DNA of 64,000 nt from Ectobius pallidus (lineage: Eukaryota; Arthropoda; Insecta; Blattodea; Ectobiidae). The DNA lies in the NCBI GenBank assembly GCA_964059195.1, contig CAXKWD010000005.1, forward strand, positions 140,827,686 to 140,891,685. The letters are read 5' to 3'. Numbering within the stretch: the first letter of the stretch is position 1; every line of letters starts with the position of its first letter. The notes under the pieces were generated by a model. It worked only from the letters and a program-made list of their open reading frames with translations. It did no database searches and was not told where the DNA came from. Shown piece after piece: positions 1-11,915 of this stretch. A program made the position numbers and the translations under genes.

Positions 1-290
1 CAATACAATCTTATGTAACCGGAATTTCTTTTTCTTCTTGTTTGCACTCCTCCCAGGCATGGTGTGTAGAAGCAATGGAATGCAACATCCTACATCTTCT
101 ATGAGCCATAAAATGCTATATCTAGCGTTTTCTGAGGGAATAGTCTGAGTGTCATATGTCGTTCTTTCTCATTTCTGATTATACATACATATTTTATAAG
201 GACCTAGAGTTTCAGCTTCGAAAGTCCTCCATAAGTTAATTTCATATTACAAAGTACAAAACCCGGGCGACGCCGGGCCTTTTAAGCTAG
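1..290 (+). mobile_element. Helitron-like 3' end, copy 1 (cut by window edge)
   Basis: The segment ends in a CCCGG...CCGGG hairpin (262-277), a short T-rich spacer and CTAG at 287-290. This is the arrangement expected at Helitron 3' termini: a hairpin about 10 nt before CTRR. A second copy of the whole segment lies at 1485-1775. The base after CTAG is C rather than the expected T, so the insertion is old or the assignment imperfect. No Rep/helicase coding is visible, so any element is non-autonomous. Confidence 0.55.
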
Positions 291-401
291 CAGTATATAT
301 AGTACTAGTATTATACCATTATATTTTCTCCTTTTTATTTATTTTTTGACGAGTCAACAGTTTACCAGCTTTTAAGCTATTTCGTAAATGATTGTGACAA
401 A

Positions 402-423
402 TTACTTACTTACTTACTTACTT
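402..423. repeat. (TTAC)n microsatellite
   Basis: About five TTAC units. The same tetramer recurs at 9803-9818, and its complement TAAG ends the LINE insertion near 18216. Some of these tracts may therefore be LINE tails rather than independent slippage events. Confidence 0.8.
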
Positions 424-941
424 TAAATCAATGTTACGACTGAAATTCAAGTCAAGAAAAAAAGATGACATGTCATAAATATCCGGCCCTATAATTATTA
501 TAACCATATTCCTTCCGTATGATTTGTTCGGAAAAACTGGAAACCTAAGTATTCCCCATGGTCACTTGAAATTAAACTGCAGGGTAGTGAAAAATTAACT
601 GATGAGTGGGTTAGGTTGATCTTGAAGAGACGTCTCGAACTGCTGCATTAGTGCTGATAAAAGGATCCCTTCCAAAGTATTTGGTATAACCATTGAAACC
701 TCTATATTGACCAGGTCTGAACTGTAACGCCTGATGAGAATGACTAGACTTCCCGCGTTACTCCTGTGCTGAAGTAGTTGCCGCGTTATCGCATGCAGGC
801 GGACTGCTTGAAACTAACAGTAGGGGAGCAAAGTAAGAGCTATTTGTCAATTTAAAATATTGCATACAAATTAAAATCATTACTCAAATAGCAAACCTTT
901 TATCTATAATTATAAGTAAGAAATAGTTCAGAAAAAATCAA

Positions 942-944
<3 letters not shown>
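424..944. other. No recognised feature
   Basis: AT-rich sequence without a convincing coding frame, repeat terminus or RNA gene. Confidence 0.4.

Positions 945-985
<41 letters not shown>
945..985. repeat. (AT)n microsatellite
   Basis: Uninterrupted AT dinucleotides for about 41 bases, lying between the two Helitron-like copies. Confidence 0.9.
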
Positions 986-987
<2 letters not shown>

Positions 988-1484
988 TGGGTTTGTCCTG
1001 ACTGACTTAACTAATGACTGACAGAGAATTAACGTAGGGCCTAAACTATAACAGGCAGAGACTTGGAATTTTGACAGCACCTTCGTTTCAAAATGTAAGT
1101 GCTCACTAAGAAAGGATTTTGCAAAATTTTGATTTTAAATGCCAAAAATCAAATGTTTTGGAGACATAATACCTTTTTACACAGAATTATCTAATCCAAA
1201 TCACATTCCATGACAACAGTGTATTGTTGGCAGTGTTCACAGGTAGGTTTGGAAATAAATGACACGGGACTTTGACAAATTAGAGAAGCTATCGATATAA
1301 TTCATCTAATGCACAATGTGATGCAGTCACACAATTTCTCTACCCTGAACATTGAGAATACCTTACGAGGTATGGTAATATGTATATTATTATATACCAG
1401 GTTTTTGAGTAGGGAAGTATGAAAGTGATATTGACTTTGTTTTTAATTTCATCCCCGAAACGGTTGGTTGGTATTTCGCAAAGG
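986..1484. other. No recognised feature; possibly body of the second Helitron-like copy
   Basis: The left boundary of the 1485-1775 repeat is set only by where copy 1 meets the window edge, so part of this stretch may belong to the same element. No 5' terminus could be identified. Confidence 0.3.
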
Positions 1485-1775
1485 CAATACAATTTTCTGT
1501 TACCGGAATTTCTATTTTTTCTTATTTCAACTCCTACCTGGCTTGGTGTGTAGAAGCGATGGGTTGCAAAATTCTACATCCTCTATGAGCCATAAAAGGC
1601 TATATCAAGCGTTTTCTGAGAGAATGGTTTGAGGGAAATAAGCAGTTCTTCTTCATTTCAAATTCTAAATACCTATCTAAACAAGGACCTAGAATTTGAA
1701 AATCGAAAGTCCTTCGTAATTTAATTTAGAATTACAAAATACAAAACCCGGGCGACACCGGGTCTTTTAAGCTAG
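1485..1775 (+). mobile_element. Helitron-like 3' end, copy 2
   Basis: Colinear with 1-290, with scattered substitutions. The hairpin is CCCGG GCGACA CCGGG, followed by TCTTTTAAG and CTAG at 1772-1775. The next base is T, matching the usual Helitron A/T target. No transposase frame is present. Confidence 0.6.
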
Positions 1776-1898
1776 TTTATCATAAAAGTCACCAGATATT
1801 ACTCCATTAAAGTATGTTTTGACAATGAGCAAGACCTTCATTGTTGTAACTTTTATTAATGTAGTGTGAAACATATGATACTGGCCAATCACAAAAAA

Positions 1899-1995
1899 GT
1901 GGGACATTTGAGTTTCCCCAATAAAACTTTCGGGACAGTGGGACATTTTGTCAAAAAAGGGACTGTCCGGGAAAAACGGAACGAATGGACACTCT
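1899..1995 (+). mobile_element. Possible eroded DNA-transposon terminus
   Basis: Internally repetitive GGGACA/GGGACTGTCCGGGAAAA motifs, followed by a sequence resembling a degraded inverted terminus. The matching opposite end was not found. The resemblance to CCGGGACAGTCC-type transposon ends is from memory, so the call is weak. Confidence 0.25.
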
Positions 1996-3574
1996 AATCT
2001 ACGAATGAAGTCGAAAGACTAATAGATGATAAAGCGGTTGGACGGTAGGTTCGGTCCCCGCAAGAGAAGTAGCGCCAAAGAGTTTAATTTAATATAAAGG
2101 AAACTATGGGAACACTGTACTCCAAATATGTACGATGAGTTCAACCTGAAATAATGTAATTGTAACTTAATATATCTACATAAGAAGTATTGAGAATGAC
2201 ATTTTACATAGACTATTCTATTTGTATAATGATAAAGTTGTGATTTCATGAACAATTTGGCTATTATGTCTTTATGTCGTATCCTGCGGAACTGGGCTCT
2301 CATTTCAGTTTTCCTTTCTCGAATTTCCTGACAACACAATTCATAATGCTGGATGTTTGATCGCAAGACGTATGCAGCCAAGTGTTTTACCTTCTTGAAC
2401 TTCGTGGCATATAAACTTTTACTGACCTAGGAATTGATTTTACAATTAACTCTACACGCGATCATTTACATTTCTGAGTAAAGAATCCTATAAAATACTA
2501 TTTTAGTAAGTTATTTCTATTATCTTACGAAGCGTGGTGTTTATATAAGGGTTAGCATAAAATAATTTTAAATTAAAGCACGGTAGGACGGTATCTTTAA
2601 ATTGTTTTAATTTAGGACTGTTTATAAACACACATTTCGTTTGACATGGAAAAGTATTTTATTTATAATTTATGTATTTATAATTACAATTCGCGAACTA
2701 TCAAACCAAGTTCTCTTTCTTCCAAGTCAGTGATAACATTCTTCAATGTTTTATTGCAGCTTGGGATAATCGGCCGGGTAGCCTATCAATGCGTAATAGC
2801 ACTATTTAGTTTAAATAATAATTGTATTTCATATGTTAATTGGACTTTCTTCAACTGTTGATATCATTATTATATCATAATTTATGCCTAGGTATATGAA
2901 ATATATACGGTGTATAAACATAACTTACTTGTTAGGTATTTTTTCTCTCCATATTATATTTTAAGAATTACAATTTTACATTAGACACTATCTCCTATGC
3001 TACTGCTTTTAGCCGAAAGTGTTGCTAACAAAAACATATTTAAACATTCGTAAAACAACCTTATTTTCAAATATTTAATTAAATACAATATTCTTGTTTT
3101 TTTTTAACATTTTGATTGACAAGTATCTTCTGAATTTGTAATCATTTTATAGGCCAATGCTTTAAAAATTACTTATTAATTACTGATGATAATTTTGGGT
3201 TTTGTTTAATGAAGCTATTATATAATCTCGGGCCAGAATTAGTGCTGTGCCTTAGACCTGTTTCAGTATTACATTTAGGTTTTAAAAATGGGCAAGAAAT
3301 TATACGTCTTCGTGTAGGAAGAAGATTCTCATTGGTTTAATAGTACATAAACTATTGTGATACAATTTTAATACGTTTATTCATAAATTTGTTTTATTTT
3401 CAATACGTTAGATTCCTTGTAGCCTACATCAGATGAGTCGGGTAAACAATTTTATCTTTAAACAGATCATCATTATTCTATTTTTGCAATAATAACAATA
3501 GCAGGAATGAAGTTTGTGTTAGCTTTCCCCATTCAATAACTCTATATTGCAAAATTGACTCAACTGGACTTAAA
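1996..3574. other. AT-rich stretch without recognised features
   Basis: Contains short frames on both strands (for example 120 codons at 2019-2381 minus) with no family resemblance. No repeat boundary is visible. Confidence 0.4.
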
Positions 3575-3655
3575 TACAGTGTGTCCGTAAAGTCATGGAG
3601 CACTTTTATTGTAATACCGGTCAAAGGTGCACCATAATTTTACGGACACACGGTA
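3575..3655. mobile_element. 81-bp foldback mariner-type MITE
   Basis: The element is one imperfect palindrome. The left arm starts TA-CAGTGTGTCCGTAAA (3575-3591), and the complement of the right arm (3639-3655) reads TA-CCGTGTGTCCGTAAA. Pairing continues inward (GTCATGGAGCACTTT against TTATGGTGCACCTTT), leaving only a few unpaired central bases. Terminal TA on both sides fits a Tc1/mariner TA target. No coding capacity; mobilisation would need a transposase supplied in trans. Confidence 0.8.
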
Positions 3656-4916
3656 TATTAATCTTAGTGCTGTCTGCCAGAAAATGCCTTAATTGAACAA
3701 ATGTATATATATAGTTTTCATTTTGAAATTAAGAAATCAATATGATTATCCGAACGCAAATTTTCATACATAACACTATTCAAATATTTCACTTGATTTG
3801 CTTTAAATTTGGACATTTACGAAGCTTATAAATTATATATAAATATATATGCATAATTTATATAGATTATGAAAAGCACTATTCCAAAGAATTGTGTTTC
3901 ACCTTCCTTTTGTAGGCTAATTAAAATTTATTAAATTAATTTCTTTTTGTATAATTTTATTTATTTAATCTCCAAATCTACCTGTTTATTTGGAAGTCAA
4001 ATGAAACCAAGGTGAGGGACACGTGTCCATGACGACCTTAATAAACCGTCAGGCGTCTCCCGTGGCCCATGAAGCCGGGAAATGTCACGACGAGCGCAAA
4101 ACAGCCAACTGTGAAACACCAAATTCCCCTCACGTCAACCTCATTCATATCACCAGTCTCTTTTATTTTCCTACACACATCTATTTTTTGTTCCTTTGTT
4201 GCGAGGTTTTTGTTCCTGTCGTATTTGTAGTATCAGCAGTTCATAAATCTATGATTTCCGGTTTGTTCACTTTTCAGGATAGTCTACAACTCGCTATGGT
4301 CTGCCTCTCGTGAATTTCGCCCCGGGCGCATTCCGCTGTTGCATGCATCAGATCTTCACAGATGGTCGTAGCAGCATCACCACCGTTCTTTCTCAGTATA
4401 CAAACGGTTAACTTCATATTTCAAACGCACAATTTTTCTTAACCAATATCAGACGATCTCAGAACTGAGTAAACGACGAAGTTAATACACTATGCTTTAA
4501 GGAATAAATCTCGCCAATGGATCAATGATAAAATCTCATAAAACCATAGCCTGCTCGGGTCATGAACCTTTTGAATTTTTAAGTTTTTTTGCTTATTCAT
4601 TATAAGAAAAATAATAAAAATAATAAAAAATAAATAAAGCAGCATAATGAATTCAAAACTTTAATTGGTAATAAAAAATTAATGAAGGATCCTCTTTCAT
4701 TTTCATTTCCCTATTTTCAATTATTAGGTCTATATTCAATAACTTAATTAATGGGGAGTTTTATTCTTACTTGAAAATTATTTATTAAAATTTTCTTTTG
4801 TACGTAACATTTTTGGCCATCATAAAAATAGTAATTTATGATACGGTACTTCAACGGAGCTTCTGTTTTATTATTCAATAACTGCGTAATTTTTTTTTGT
4901 AGGAAAGTATGATTGT
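3656..4916. other. No recognised feature
   Basis: AT-rich DNA with a 96-codon frame at 4023-4313 (plus) that I do not recognise. No splice-supported gene structure or repeat terminus is visible. Confidence 0.4.
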
Positions 4917-5075
4917 ATTTAGACAGAGAAAAACAAAGAGAGCAAAAAAACGAGACAAAGAGAAGGGGAAAGAGGGAGAAGGATAGAAATAGAGAGAATG
5001 AAAAATAAGAGGGACAGAAAGGGATAGAGAGACCAGAAAGAGAAAGTGAACGAGAAAGAGATAGTGAGATAGGTA
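4917..5075. repeat. Polypurine (A/G) tract
   Basis: About 160 bases almost entirely of A and G on the plus strand (GAGA, AAAG and GGGA mixtures) with very few pyrimidines. A comparable tract lies at 56478-56626. The minus-strand open frame across it is low-complexity Ser/Leu/Phe and not a credible protein. Confidence 0.85.
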
Positions 5076-5245
5076 TGCATTTATTGTGTGTCTACTGAGC
5101 GACATAAAAGACGGCTATAATGAAATAAAGTAGTAAACTGTTATATAGAGGCCATTAAGTTGAGTCTTCCACATTTTTGGGTTTTCAACACAAGAAGGTG
5201 GTCAAGTTGTCTGCCTTAGACAGAAGTTGCCTTTAAATATAGGAT

Positions 5246-5376
5246 TCCTCTGGATGCTAATTGCTATTGAAGTCTGGCCATAGCGCCACCAGATTGATTA
5301 GACTATATTGAAAAATCTCATTGACCTCATCGGGTTTGCAGCGCAGTGATTCAACTAATTGTACCACGGCATTTCC
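5246..5376 (-). mobile_element. Degraded tRNA-derived SINE (family of 14743 and 51445)
   Basis: Aligns on the minus strand with the SINEs at 14743-14980 and 51445-51727 through the conserved CATAG.GCCACCAGA block, the CTCATCGGG block and the ACCACGGCAT head. The region carrying box B is deleted here, so an internal Pol III promoter is unlikely to work. Confidence 0.6.
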
Positions 5377-5816
5377 CATAAATTGGCATAATATAATTGA
5401 TAATTTGTTATAATGTGTGAGATGTGGTATCTTTAGAATCGGCAAATCTAATTGCCAAACATAAAACGGGCATCTTAATTTTTTTGTTTTGTCGTATTTA
5501 GATGAGAGAAGCATCTTTCGCTTTGAATAATTACCATTCCTAAGACATGAGCAAAAATGTTTAAGCACAAGTGTCGGAAAAAATATATCACTTAGAATAA
5601 TATTTGCAATGTATTATGTTTTAGCTAGTGGCTTGCAGTAAAATACAAATCTTTTGTTATCTATTTGCTTTTAAAGCCTTTGATAGATATGTTATGTACA
5701 ATTGTAAAGGAGTCGCATATTCGAGTCCCACCTCTGAAATGGAAACTTGCAATAAGAGAAACCGAAAAAAACAGAAATGCATAGAAGAAAAAACAAAATA
5801 CGTACATATGTATATA
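5377..5816. other. No recognised feature
   Basis: AT-rich sequence with no convincing coding frame or repeat end. Confidence 0.4.
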
Positions 5817-5824
5817 GTCTATAG

Positions 5825-6064
5825 CAGCGTTTCTCAACCTTTTTGAACCCGAGGACCTCTAAGATGTCTAAAAAATTGTACGGACCCCTAATTTTACATC
5901 CTATTTTTAAAAGAAGGCCTATATTCTTAATATTTGGGGTATTAATTATAGGTCATTATAACGAAATATGTGGAAAAAAATTACTTCTTCACTTTCCACT
6001 TGCTTTATGATATTTTTAATTATCTCTGCGGACCATCTGCACCATCTTCGGTTGAGAAACGCTG
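5825..6064 (+). mobile_element. hAT-type MITE, 240 bp, copy 1
   Basis: Terminal inverted repeats CAGCGTTTCTCAACC and GGTTGAGAAACGCTG, flanked by perfect 8-bp duplications GTCTATAG (5817-5824 and 6065-6072). The TIR sequence and 8-bp duplication are the hAT superfamily signature. The interior has no transposase. Two relatives are present at 19885-20137 (inverted) and 44499-45148 (longer form). Confidence 0.9.
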
Positions 6065-6072
6065 GTCTATAG

Positions 6073-8809
6073 GATCAAAAAAATTACTAGAAAAAGGACC
6101 GAGAAAGATTGTATAGTATTTACAATAATAATTGTCTGAAGTGTCACTTATACGAGACGAGGCTCTGAGTATAAAAACAAACACTATATAGATATAAAAA
6201 TTTAATCTGAAGTATATGCAATAGGCTTACATATTACTGCTTCTCTCAATTGCCTGTAATTATATTTTTATAGGAAATTTGATATAACAGATTTAATACA
6301 GTTATTACACACAGAATAAGAAATTATATGCACAACTAATTCCTTCATATTGTTTGAGCATTTATATATCTTTTCCATTTACTTCTCTTCCTCATTTCTT
6401 ACTCTTTCTGCTTGTTTGAACTCTCTCTACTACTCTAAATGTATATATAACCCTCTCTTCTTTGCCTCAAACCCTACATATGTTTGGGATTCGGTCTTAA
6501 AAGTGGAATTTTTCGGGTCTCAGAGTTGGGAAAACTTTAAACAATACAATTTTGCAATCTCCCACGTGAGACACTTCTGAAAGCTATATTGAATACAATT
6601 GTATGCTCTGTTTAAAGGCTAGGTTTATCACATATCAACACTAAAACGCTTTCAGCACGAACAATGAGATAAAAGCTCCCATACAGAATTCACTAACAAA
6701 TGGAACAGTCATTGTAATGAAATATGGTTCAAAAGCTTTAATCTAGTAAAATGTAAGCATGACTTCGTTATATTCAGGAACCTGGGGAATTGATAAGCTC
6801 AGAGTTCATCTGTGCTTAGATCATTTAAGGTATTCATAAACCTTTCATATAGCTAGCCTACATTTTGAAAATGTCACATAAACGAGGCACACCATAACTA
6901 AAGTAAATGCATAATCAGAATTTTTCTTAAAAATTTGGGACCGGTAGAAAAATTTAAAGCTATAAATTTAAAATAACTTTGAGAAAGCATAACAAGAGTT
7001 CTTACTTATATAAAACATTCAAGTTTATACCAAAATAATCCACAATGTGCATATAATATTACTAACCTAAATAAATTATTGTAAAATTGAACTGATTGTC
7101 CCAGACTGAATTTGTGTAATCAGAAAATATCTTATAATATCAGGATTTTATGAAAGTTTTCCTGTTGTCACGAGCTAAAATTATGTTTCATACATTTTCA
7201 TATAGGTATCTTCATAGATCTCTGTTCTGCACATAATTTTTACAAAACGTAACATAGATACTTATTTAGGCTTACACTTCGATTATTACGACTCTATTGT
7301 AGAGGTCAGTTTTTCAGAACTACGTATAGGCCCATATTCTTTCAGATTATTTTGGGGAAATTAAAATTTTAATTAACAATGCTCAAAATGGACTCTTGTA
7401 TCCATGAACAATTTTTTTCTTGCTTCCTTTAAATAGAAGTACAAAACATACTTTAGAATGTAAATGTCCCCATTGCCAATTGAAACTCTTATTTGTGTAA
7501 ACTTATAACTAATTTGTGTTATTGAAAATGCGCTTTCGACTGCCTATTTTATATTCCCTTAGAAATAAATTTCTGGAAGGAATAGAAGTTTCAAGTAAAA
7601 CTTAAACATAATTATAATTTTTTCTTTAATATTGACGAAATTGAAGAGTTTAGTACAATCAAACACATACAAAAAACGAAAAATGTTGTAGATATTTTTG
7701 CACTATTTACTGAAGAAACTACAACTAGAAATGTATATTAGGTAAGATTCATGTTTTCAAAGGCTATAGGCTTTCTAGTGTGTCATTCCTTACTGCCAAT
7801 GGGCCGTGAGAAGCAAGTAACAAAGAAAACAGGCTGTCAAAGCAAACTGAAGTTACATGGGATGTCAAGGCGCAAGATAAGTTTCCTTTAAGTTTCTCTC
7901 TAAACAGCATCACTTGGAACGTTCTCATTTTCACAAACAAACATTTAGTTTTGATAAGAAAAGAGAGCCATCTTGCGGAAACACTCGCAAACTTTGCATG
8001 GCACCAGAGAGTTTCCTTGAGGAAAAGGACAAGCCTCTTGCTCCACAGCTTCTCTTCTCACATTCTATCGCACAGATTCTGCAATGTGCTGTCTAAAAAC
8101 ATCCCTTCTTTGGTTTAATAATAAGAGATATTTCACTAGTAGTAAGAATTTCAAATCAATATAGTTGCGAAACTTGTGTTTTGACAAACTAATTTCTCGT
8201 TTTAGCCATATTCAGTTTATTTGAAATCTGATTATCTGCTTTCCTTAAAGATACATGAAATGGTAATTTTTATCACACTAAAGAAACAGAGGTTTTTATC
8301 CACTGTATAAATGGTTAAGAACAAAATCCCTTCAATACCCATAATGAATTTTTAATATTAGAAGTGACTGTAAAATATTATAATTTTTCTTTTTTGTGCT
8401 TTATAGTAAACTGTCAAATACCTGAATTTATGCCTAAAGAAAACACAATACATAAAAAAATAAAATAAAAATAGGAACGTTCCACTCTCTCACGTTTATA
8501 ATATTTTATGGTATCGTCTAGCTTGCTTCATGATGCTGTAAGAAAGATATACGAACCCTTGATATGAACCAATCACGGTTTAAAATGTTCAAATCATAGG
8601 TTTAATGGTTGGAAGTAGGGGAACAAAGTTCTTTCTAAATTTTTGTAAACGATTCTATTGACAAAAGATCTGTATATGGAAGTGGCATTAGTGATCCATC
8701 CAAATATTCAGAAACCATAAAAACAATGACAAAAACAGTTTTTCTTAATTTTGATTGTTTTACTTGATTTACTTGTTTTATTGATAGTTTTGAAAAATTT
8801 TATTATTAA
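6073..8809. other. AT-rich stretch without recognised features
   Basis: Only short unrecognised frames (for example 6350-6580 and 7914-8096, plus strand). No repeat termini, RNA genes or conserved domains seen. Confidence 0.4.
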
Positions 8810-9013
8810 GTGAAAGTTAATGTAACAAGGAGGTATAATATCTCTCGTCCTCTTTTCGAACCAAAGTGTACTACAAAAGTAGGTCTAAGGCATAGTATAA
8901 ATTTCAGACCAAGGCTATACAACAATTTTACTAAAAGAAAACCTAATCTGATACCACTAAACAATAAATTGTTTAAAAAAAAAGTACTCGAATTGATTAA
9001 AACTAACTTGTAA
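8810..9013 (+). pseudogene. C-terminal fragment of a non-LTR retrotransposon ORF2
   Basis: The roughly 67-residue frame ends with an R-P-x-L-Y-N-x-F...L-F-K-K-x-V-x-E-L-I-K pattern. This resembles the extreme C-terminus of CR1/Jockey-type ORF2 proteins (short basic segment, then (R/G)xxLYNxLP and FKKxL). It opens immediately after in-frame stops, so the catalytic domains are missing. A hairpin-bearing 3' UTR follows (9253-9281) and an A-run near 9380, consistent with a 5'-truncated LINE. Clade assignment is uncertain. Confidence 0.45.
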
Positions 9014-9252
9014 TGGTACTTTTACTCACTTTTTTTTCCCGTTATTCATTCTCCACTGTAAATTTTTAAATTTTAACATGAGGTTTTTTTTGTGTCTCTG
9101 TTATGTTATTGTAATTTATTTTTCGTACCTTTATTCATGTATTTATTTCATATGAGCAATCTTATTTATTTTTATTTTTTGCCTAAAACTATAATATGTA
9201 TGTTTTAGATATACGTAATGTTCATAACATAATTTTAGTATGACTGAACTGA

Positions 9253-9281
9253 CCCCGAACACGAGCTATGCTCATGCGGGG
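9253..9281 (+). other. 3'-UTR hairpin of a LINE relic
   Basis: CCCCG...CGGGG stem with an inner GAGC/GCTC stem. A sequence-related stem (ACCCGAGCACGAGC...) occurs in the LINE tail at 47501. Such 3' stem-loops are often reverse-transcriptase recognition sites in LINEs; that role is inferred here. Confidence 0.45.
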
Positions 9282-9540
9282 CAAATTATACTCTTTTGAA
9301 ATTGTACTAATTGTGTTTATATTATTTATATTTGTATGTGTAATAATTTTGTAATAATAATTTGTAATTTGTAATAATTAAAAAAAAATATTTGTATAAT
9401 TTTAATATTTTTTAATGCATTCTTCTAAAGTATTTAATTCACTCCCCTCTCATATCACATCACAAAAAACAGAAATTTCATTTAAGAAAATGCTTAAATC
9501 CTTTCTTTTATCAAACTGTTTTTATAATATAAGTGATCTC

Positions 9541-9818
9541 TATTCTTTGTAAGTGTGTATATACTATATTCTTAAATTTATCATTCAATTTGTATAATTC
9601 ATCTTTCATATACTGTAAACATAGAGCTAGAAATAATATTAAAATGAATAATGTAAAATGTAGCATGTTTAAATATTGAACATGCATTGAATATTTGTAT
9701 GTAAATTATTAATTTGTAAATGTGTGTGTTAAACTTTAAGAAATGTAGTTTATAAGTATATGTAAACTATGTAAAACACTGTACTGTGTAAGAAAATAAA
9801 CAAACTTACTTACTTACT
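9541..9818 (+). mobile_element. Putative LINE 3' tail ending in (TTAC)n
   Basis: AT-rich sequence with an AATAAA-like signal (AAAATAAACAAA) running directly into a TTAC tetramer array (9803-9818). The arrangement is that of a retroposon 3' end. No coding portion is attached, so the call rests on the tail alone. Confidence 0.35.
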
Positions 9819-11707
9819 CTTTGCTGAGTAGAAATAATGATTAAATAAGCACAGGTATCATAAGAATAAAACTTAAAAATCATTATATAATTGTATCTCA
9901 GTAGTTTAGGTGGATGATGCATTTTGGCCTACATATGGCCATCTTCAAGTCCTTGCATTACGTCTTACTATGCTTTCCTATTGTAAAGACCGAACAGCTG
10001 CATTATATTTCTCCTTATATACATTTTGTAACATTGGCTAAGGTATGTTATGAAAAACTGAATGTTGCCTTAAAACTTTATAATAGGCTGCATCTAATTT
10101 GTGAACACTATTTAAAATGAAGCTCCTGATGTATATTATTGATTTGAAGGTAGTTCTACGTACATCGAATGATTTTCTCTTTTAGTTCGTTCATATTTTA
10201 TGCATTTATCCAGCGGTTTTATATTGGAACTCTGTAGTAAGTTATGATTGCCTTCAGTACGTGCAAGTCAATAGTGGATTAAGCAGTTCCCGTTTTAAGT
10301 TTAAATTTACACTGCCATCGCAATGGATTTAATTTGCGAGAATAAGCTCTTCCTGGAAGCTGGCAAATCCAGAGCTTTGCCTTCCAACAATACAAACATT
10401 TTTCAAGTAATCCTCGGATTAAATCTGGTGTTTAGTTTACTACGAATTAAACAGTGGAGAAAGAAATATTGCGCTACTTCGTTGTGCAGGCATAATGTAT
10501 AATACATTTCCTACATATTCTTAAGCGTTTGTACATTGTTAATAAGGAACCAACTACATCATACATATATCATGCGTTACGACTCGTTGTTAAAGAGACT
10601 TTAAATAAATAAAAAATCTCATGTTCATGAATTCAGGAAGATTGGATGGCTAAGGCAAGCACCGTTATTTCGTTGAAATCTATTTTAATGGCAAATTTTT
10701 GTTATATACTACAGTGCATTTATGTGAGTGAAGATCTAAGTTCTCTGTACATTCGTCAGATGCCAAAGACAACTAAGCAATTATTTAATTTATAAGTATG
10801 GCAAATGAGAGTCTTATTTCAAACCTCAGATCGTAAAAAGAATAGTACATGACCCTTCTGTAGGGAGTAATTTCTATGCTGTCAGTTCTAGTCAAATTAG
10901 CAATAGCAAAATTTAACGATAGAAAATATGCAGTCAGGTATCAGAACTAACTTAGTTGGTAGTTTTCTCCCATGATTAGTTACAATATATAATTGAATCG
11001 TTTTTAAACTAACGATTTTTTAAAAATTTTACTTGACATATCAGCAAAATTAGGAATTAACTAAATTTACTTCCGTTCATTTATGTATTTGAATCGTTAT
11101 GTTTAGTAAGGATTTATTTCCTGACTTCTTATGGTTGCGTTGGAATCTAGAGAAGTGATTCATCAAAACCATATTTACAGTAAGTACATTTATTTTGAAA
11201 AGAGTAATCTGATGGGAACAGTACTATGGCGTGACACAGTTCCGAAAACTAATCGTGATAGAAAAGGAGAAGGAACTTGCCACTTCGCCCCACTCTGGCA
11301 CATTGTTCTCAATTATCTTTCCAGATGATGCAACGCGGTCTGACGTTCATTTTATTACTCGCCACATCATGTACTCTCGTAAAAAAAAACACAGATGTCA
11401 CTAGCAAAGAAAAATTAATAACACAAGAGTAAAAAGGTGGTTGTGTACAATATTAAAGCCATAACAAAACATGTTATCCGTTAGTTTATGGACAATACGT
11501 TAAGCTGTAAACTGGTAATTAAACCTGACACTGCAGCTTCCTCCACACTCGATATCAGATCACGCAGACTATAACTATATTTGTTACCAAGAAGTCCAAG
11601 TTTGCGTGAAATGAAGTATACACAGAATTCATCCAAATTTCAAACTACACTGGGTATTTATAAAAAAGTGCAAATCTGTGCAATGACAATATTCCTACGA
11701 GAGATAG
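9819..11707. other. No recognised feature
   Basis: Frames at 9914-10120 and 11131-11328 (plus) match nothing I know. No repeat termini seen. Confidence 0.4.
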
Positions 11708-11719
11708 CGCCAAGAATAT

Positions 11720-11903
11720 AGTTAGTTCGTATGTGGTTCTTTTACGTCGGAGGTGTACTGAAACTTAGGCCTGTGCCATTAATCTACTGACATGGGCCTG
11801 TCACATTTCTGCACATGTAAATGCCATCGACCTGGGCCGGGATAGGACCTGCAACCATGGACACAGAAAGCCAGCGCGATCCAAACTGCGCCACCCAGGC
11901 CGA
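11720..11903 (-). mobile_element. tRNA-derived SINE, 184 bp, with 12-bp target duplication
   Basis: On the minus strand a tRNA-like head has a box A-like TGGCGCAGTTTGG and a slightly mutated box B (GGTTGCAGGTCCTATCCC). The body GGTCGATGGCATTTACATGTG and a tail containing AAAAGAACC follow. Perfect 12-bp direct repeats CGCCAAGAATAT flank it (11708-11719 and 11904-11915), showing LINE-mediated insertion. The body and tail resemble the SINE at 43765-43900. Confidence 0.88.
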
Positions 11904-11915
11904 CGCCAAGAATAT

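Noticed and set aside
2019..2381. 120-codon minus-strand frame as a gene
   Set aside because: No domain, low-complexity composition, no splice or promoter context, no paralogue in the window; expected by chance in 64 kb of DNA.
4875..5105. Minus-strand Leu/Ser-rich frame as a membrane peptide
   Set aside because: It is the complement of a polypurine tract.
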